Shown here in pieces: positions 52,542 to 56,000 of a stretch of 56,000 nucleotides of DNA. Position numbers and translations under genes: made by a program. The stretch spans positions 1-56,000 of the forward strand of contig CAUYUJ010019252.1 in the NCBI GenBank assembly GCA_963575745.1, written 5' to 3'. Numbering within the stretch: position 1 is the first letter of the stretch; each line of letters opens with the position of its first letter. A model generated the notes under the pieces. It worked only from the letters and a program-made list of their open reading frames with translations. It searched no databases and had not been told where the DNA came from. This DNA comes from Prorocentrum cordatum (lineage: Eukaryota; Sar; Dinophyceae; Prorocentrales; Prorocentraceae).

Positions 52542-55500
52542 ATGCCGCCCAAGAAGACGGAGGCGGCCTTGCTCGCAGACGTCGCAGAGCATCGTCGGTG
52601 GGCGACTGCCAATTTGACGGCCCTGAGAGCACGGGGCGGCATTGGCTTGAAGGCGAAGCTTCAGCAGAGGGCGGGGCTCGAGGAACAGCGGATTTACAAG
52701 TGGTACGTGAAGCACGCGGGCGTCGCATCTGATCATCCGACAGTTGCCGCTGCCCTGTCGGAGCTGGACGCCCTGGTCAATGACCCCCTCGGCCCGGCAG
52801 CGTCGGCGTGCCCCGACGACGCCCCGCCGGCAAAGCAGAGGCGCCTGACCGAGAGGGGTGGCGAGGCTGCTGCCTGCGCGGCGCCGTTGCAGGGCGAGTC
52901 ACGGCCTGGCCAGTCGACGCCGGCAGCTCGAGGGGTTGTCCCGGCGGCTTGCTCGGCTGGACACGGCCCGGCGGCTGCAGCAGCGGCCAAGGCGTCTCCC
53001 GCTTCAACGCCGCCCATCGGCATCGAAGAGACCCCGGCGAAGAGGCCTCGCCTGTTCGCCGACGGGCTCGGTGCGACGCCCGCGCAGACCACCGGCGGCC
53101 TGACGCCTGCCACCGCGGAGGCCTTGGCAAGGTCGTGCCGCAAGAGCCCGTGGGAGTCCCCGTTGGTCGACGATTCCGTGAGGCTTGCTCACCCAGGGAA
53201 TCCCGCGAGAGGTGCCTCGCGGCCCGTCGAGCGGCCGCGCTTGCGCCCGCGGGAAGAGGAGCGCCTCCTGGCGGCAGTGCCGCGGAAAGCTGTGAAAGAT
53301 CTGTACGTGCACGTCCGCGATGAGGCTCTGCGCCTAGGCAACGGAGAGTACCTCCCACAATGGCGCGAGAACAAGCCAAAGTATCGACAGCTGAACTACG
53401 TGTGGAATTTGCACCAGCACGGCGAGCTCCAGGCGGCCGAGTACGCTCTGTTGGCGCACCAGCCTCACATTATTGGCCCAGAGCTCTTCGGCGCAGTGGA
53501 GAAGGTGGAGTGCCCCGCCGCAGTGATCCCCTCGAGCAGCAGCGCCTGGCGGTGGACTTTCAAGCCGGCAGGAGTTGACGTGGAAGGACCGCAGGTGGAA
53601 TCTCGGGCCGACGCGGCGCGAGCCCTGGCCGGGCTGCAGGCGCGGCTGTACCCCGAGTGGCATCACCCAGGCACTCGCGAGCAACACCTCCGCGCCCTGC
53701 TGCGCGACGACGACCGGCAGCAGCAGATGCGCGGCCTGCTCGCTCAGCCTGGCATGCGGTTCGCCAGAGCGGCCGTGCTGGGAGCAGCCGCGTCAGCGCC
53801 CCGAGACGGCCGCGCGGGCGCCGCTGGCTTCCCCAACCTGACAAACACGTGCTACATCAATGCCGTGGTGCAGTGCTTGTACCACACGCACCCCTTCCGC
53901 GCAGACATCGAGGGCATGCAGCCGGGCGCCAGCAACATGGGGGACCGCCTGCGGGACTTGTTCTGTGCGCGCAGCTCCCCTGCTTCCACGGCCGGCGACA
54001 TTCGCCCGCCGTTGGTGGCCCTTGTCCGCCAGATCTTGCAGCAGCCGCCAGGCTTTGAGTCCGGTCGCCAACAGGACGCGGCGGAGTGCCTGATGCGCGT
54101 CCTCGAGCACGCGGACCTCGGAGGAGTGCGGCGCCGCGTCTGCGGGGACGGCGCAGCCGCGAGCGTCGAGGGCATGGTGCACTGCTGCGCGGCCGAGGAG
54201 GCCCAGGTGGGTCGCGATGCGCCGCCTGTGCCCATGGCCGCCATGATCCAGGCGTCCCTCACGGGCGAGCAGGCCGTCCGTGAGGCTTCGGAGGCAGTGG
54301 TCCTCCGCGTGGAGAGCATGTACGAACAGGATGGCAGACAGTTCGCGGTGGACGCGCGGGCGGACTGGCGGGACACTGTCTTCCCCGTCAGCATTCTCAA
54401 CGGAGACGCCGTTTCTTACGAGGTGGCGGCCTTCGCGCAGCACCGCGCCGCGCGCGGCGTACCACCTCTGCAGCGGATGCGCGGCGGCCACTACGTCGCC
54501 TACGTCAACAAGGGCGGGCGCTGGTTCGAGCTCGACGATGCCGTCGTGACGGAGCTGCCTGAGCCGCCTGACGCGTATCCGTACTTGGTCTTCCTGGCCC
54601 GCGCGAGGCCCAGACGGTCGATTCCGATGGGCGGGAAGCGGCGCGACCCTCGTGGGCCTGACGACTCTCTGGAGGCTGCTGCCAGGCTGTCGCGAGTGAT
54701 GCCTGCGGCGTCGGGAGGGGCCGCTGCTGGCTTAGCATCCGGATCGGGCAGCGGCAGCCGCGGCTTGCCACAGGCTGCAGGCTCAGCGGCTGGTCAAGGC
54801 CGGACAGGCAGGGACTGGGGTGGCAGAGACCAGTCTGGTAGAGACGAGACTGGAAAGGACCAGACTGGTAGGAACCGCAGCGGTCAGCCAAGGGGCATTG
54901 CTGGAGTGCACCCAGCTGCCAGGGCCGTCTGGAACGCTTCAGCTGCCGCCGACAACAGAGACCACACCCGGGCAGACCCCGAGAACAGCGCGGACAACCC
55001 TTTCAAGCGGTACGTGGATAACTGGGATCTGCGACGCACCAGCGCAGATGTGAAATGCCGCACCTGGTCGCAGAGGGCCGAGCCGTCGGGCCCCCAGCCG
55101 TGCCGGCTCTGCCAGGGCCGAGACTTCGCGTTCCGCGAAGATTGGAAGAAGCACGTGGACGACGAGCACGGTGGCGTCCAGCGCTACCGCAACGCTCTCT
55201 TCTCGTCGCTGTCGCTGAAGCCCTATGTTGTCAAGGGAGAGGAGTGGCGCGCGATCGTGGCCAATTATGCGGAGTTCTACGCCAGGGCCGCCGTGGACTG
55301 GGAGAAGCCGACTGAGCGCATGCGTGAGCTCGCTCAGACTCCCGAGGGGTTGTCTGCAGATGAGCGCTGGGCGCCCCGGACCCGCTGTGCGTGCGTCTTC
55401 TGCGCCAGGCTGCACTGGTCCGAGGACCTCTCCTTGGAGTTCCTAGCAGGCAAGGACTGCTTCATGAAGAACCCCGAGGCCGTGGCCAAGCTGTTGTCTT

Positions 55501-56000
55501 GGGAGGTTTACCACAAGCACTGGCCCGACATCCCCGAGGCCGAGCTCCGCGCCTCCGCCGTGCGTCTGCGCATTGGGAACACGGACACATTCCAACTTGT
55601 CCTCATGCACAAGCGGCGGGTGACGGATGCGCAGGCGTTGGGCGACGAGCGGGCCCCGGTGTGCGAGGATTGCCTGTACGCGTTCTCTCCCCGCCACCCG
55701 CGCATGTGCAAGTTCACCTTCGCTAACCACTTGTGGCTCGGCAGGAATGACCCGCTCTTCCGCAATGCCAACTTGTCGCACCAGATGCTCCTCGCACTCG
55801 CCCGCGTCGTGACGACCAAGGTGGTGCTGCGCCCCGAGAGCTACGACAAGCAGCGCAGCGGCGACGGGCCCACGTGGGACTTCCTCTTCCACCAGACGGG
55901 CATGGTGGGCTCCGCAATCCTCTTCGGGAACGCGTCGTGCAAGGAGGCCATGGAGCGTTTCCCTCCGGCTTCCATCAAGGACGCCTTCGCGGTGACTTTC
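52542..56000 (+). CDS. Gene G: USP-type ubiquitin protease fused to a DUF6570-like domain (3' truncated)
   Basis: An uninterrupted frame of 1,153 codons from ATG 52,542 (MPPKKTEAALLADVAEHRRW) to the window edge. Residues 1-400: charged helical region with KRPRL-type nuclear signals. Residues about 434-680: ubiquitin-specific protease, with Cys box GFPNLTNTCYINAVVQCL (Cys437), His box GGHYVAYV (His650) and WFELDDAVV (Asp665), so the triad is intact. The region is short for a USP. Residues about 755-785: GRDQSGRDETGK-like repeats. C2H2 finger C854-x2-C857-x13-H871-x4-H876. Residues about 949-1120: paired CVFC (951/954) and CEDC (1041/1044), then FANHLWLGRNDPLF, matching the DUF6570 pattern found ahead of Helitron Rep/PIF1 helicases. 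Helicase parts are expected beyond the window. Confidence 0.86.
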   Translation, partial: MPPKKTEAALLADVAEHRRWATANLTALRARGGIGLKAKLQQRAGLEEQRIYKWYVKHAGVASDHPTVAAALSELDALVNDPLGPAASACPDDAPPAKQRRLTERGGEAAACAAPLQGESRPGQSTPAARGVVPAACSAGHGPAAAAAAKASPASTPPIGIEETPAKRPRLFADGLGATPAQTTGGLTPATAEALARSCRKSPWESPLVDDSVRLAHPGNPARGASRPVERPRLRPREEERLLAAVPRKAVKDLYVHVRDEALRLGNGEYLPQWRENKPKYRQLNYVWNLHQHGELQAAEYALLAHQPHIIGPELFGAVEKVECPAAVIPSSSSAWRWTFKPAGVDVEGPQVESRADAARALAGLQARLYPEWHHPGTREQHLRALLRDDDRQQQMRGLLAQPGMRFARAAVLGAAASAPRDGRAGAAGFPNLTNTCYINAVVQCLYHTHPFRADIEGMQPGASNMGDRLRDLFCARSSPASTAGDIRPPLVALVRQILQQPPGFESGRQQDAAECLMRVLEHADLGGVRRRVCGDGAAASVEGMVHCCAAEEAQVGRDAPPVPMAAMIQASLTGEQAVREASEAVVLRVESMYEQDGRQFAVDARADWRDTVFPVSILNGDAVSYEVAAFAQHRAARGVPPLQRMRGGHYVAYVNKGGRWFELDDAVVTELPEPPDAYPYLVFLARARPRRSIPMGGKRRDPRGPDDSLEAAARLSRVMPAASGGAAAGLASGSGSGSRGLPQAAGSAAGQGRTGRDWGGRDQSGRDETGKDQTGRNRSGQPRGIAGVHPAARAVWNASAAADNRDHTRADPENSADNPFKRYVDNWDLRRTSADVKCRTWSQRAEPSGPQPCRLCQGRDFAFREDWKKHVDDEHGGVQRYRNALFSSLSLKPYVVKGEEWRAIVANYAEFYARAAVDWEKPTERMRELAQTPEGLSADERWAPRTRCACVFCARLHWSEDLSLEFLAGKDCFMKNPEAVAKLLSWEVYHKHWPDIPEAELRASAVRLRIGNTDTFQLVLMHKRRVTDAQALGDERAPVCEDCLYAFSPRHPRMCKFTFANHLWLGRNDPLFRNANLSHQMLLALARVVTTKVVLRPESYDKQRSGDGPTWDFLFHQTGMVGSAILFGNASCKEAMERFPPASIKDAFAVTF
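52926..52948 (+). repeat. GGGGTTGTCCCGACGG-type motif inside the gene G coding region
   Basis: GCTCGAGGGGTTGTCCCGGC in frame encodes ARGVVPA in the low-complexity linker of gene G. A shorter half (CCCGAGGGGTTGTC) occurs at 55,341 in the DUF6570-like part. Confidence 0.8.

Overview
The window looks like nuclear DNA of a dinoflagellate. All recognisable genes lie on the + strand. The introns that can be placed use a mixture of GT-AG, GC-AG and GA-AG ends, mostly with AG|G acceptors. The recognised proteins are types expanded in dinoflagellates, and a spliced-leader-like relic precedes one start codon. Codon usage is GC-rich. No tRNA, rRNA, prokaryotic operon or CRISPR array was seen. The genus cannot be named from this sequence.

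Positions 1-46,000 hold a few genes split by long introns made almost entirely of dispersed repeats. Gene A (1-8,747) is the 3' part of an unnamed protein in five exons, ending in an RGG-rich tail. A lone exon at 13,513-14,598 carries a full C5 cytosine-DNA methyltransferase domain. Gene B (22,624-33,949, possibly starting near 20,003) is a hAT-transposase-like gene. Its exons join in phase, but a 7-T run in one exon breaks the frame. Five repeat families fill the introns and spacers. They are called R1 (ends CCCTACCTAG), R2 (ends CCCACCAGCCC), R3 (GATGAT/ATCGAT), R4 (GC-hairpin units) and R5 (GGCCCCTA units). R1 copies sit nested inside other elements. From 37,240 to 42,405 there is a GGAATCC-type array followed by a 4.5 kb satellite of about 34 units of about 130 bp, each with a 10-bp-stem hairpin. 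An uncharacterised ORF (gene C, 43,220-44,194) and several very clean hairpins follow.

From about 46,000 the character changes to compact, intron-free genes in head-to-tail order. These are an ankyrin-like/G-patch protein (46,757-47,599), a small unknown ORF (48,538-48,954), an RPA70-like single-strand DNA-binding protein (49,578-51,500) and a long ORF running off the window (52,542-56,000). That last ORF combines a USP-type ubiquitin protease with an intact triad and a DUF6570-like domain. RPA beside a DUF6570 protein suggests a Helitron-like (Rep-helicase) mobile element whose helicase part would lie beyond the window. A directional motif of about 24 nt with core GGGGTTGTCCCGACGG recurs about 16 times, only in this compact segment.
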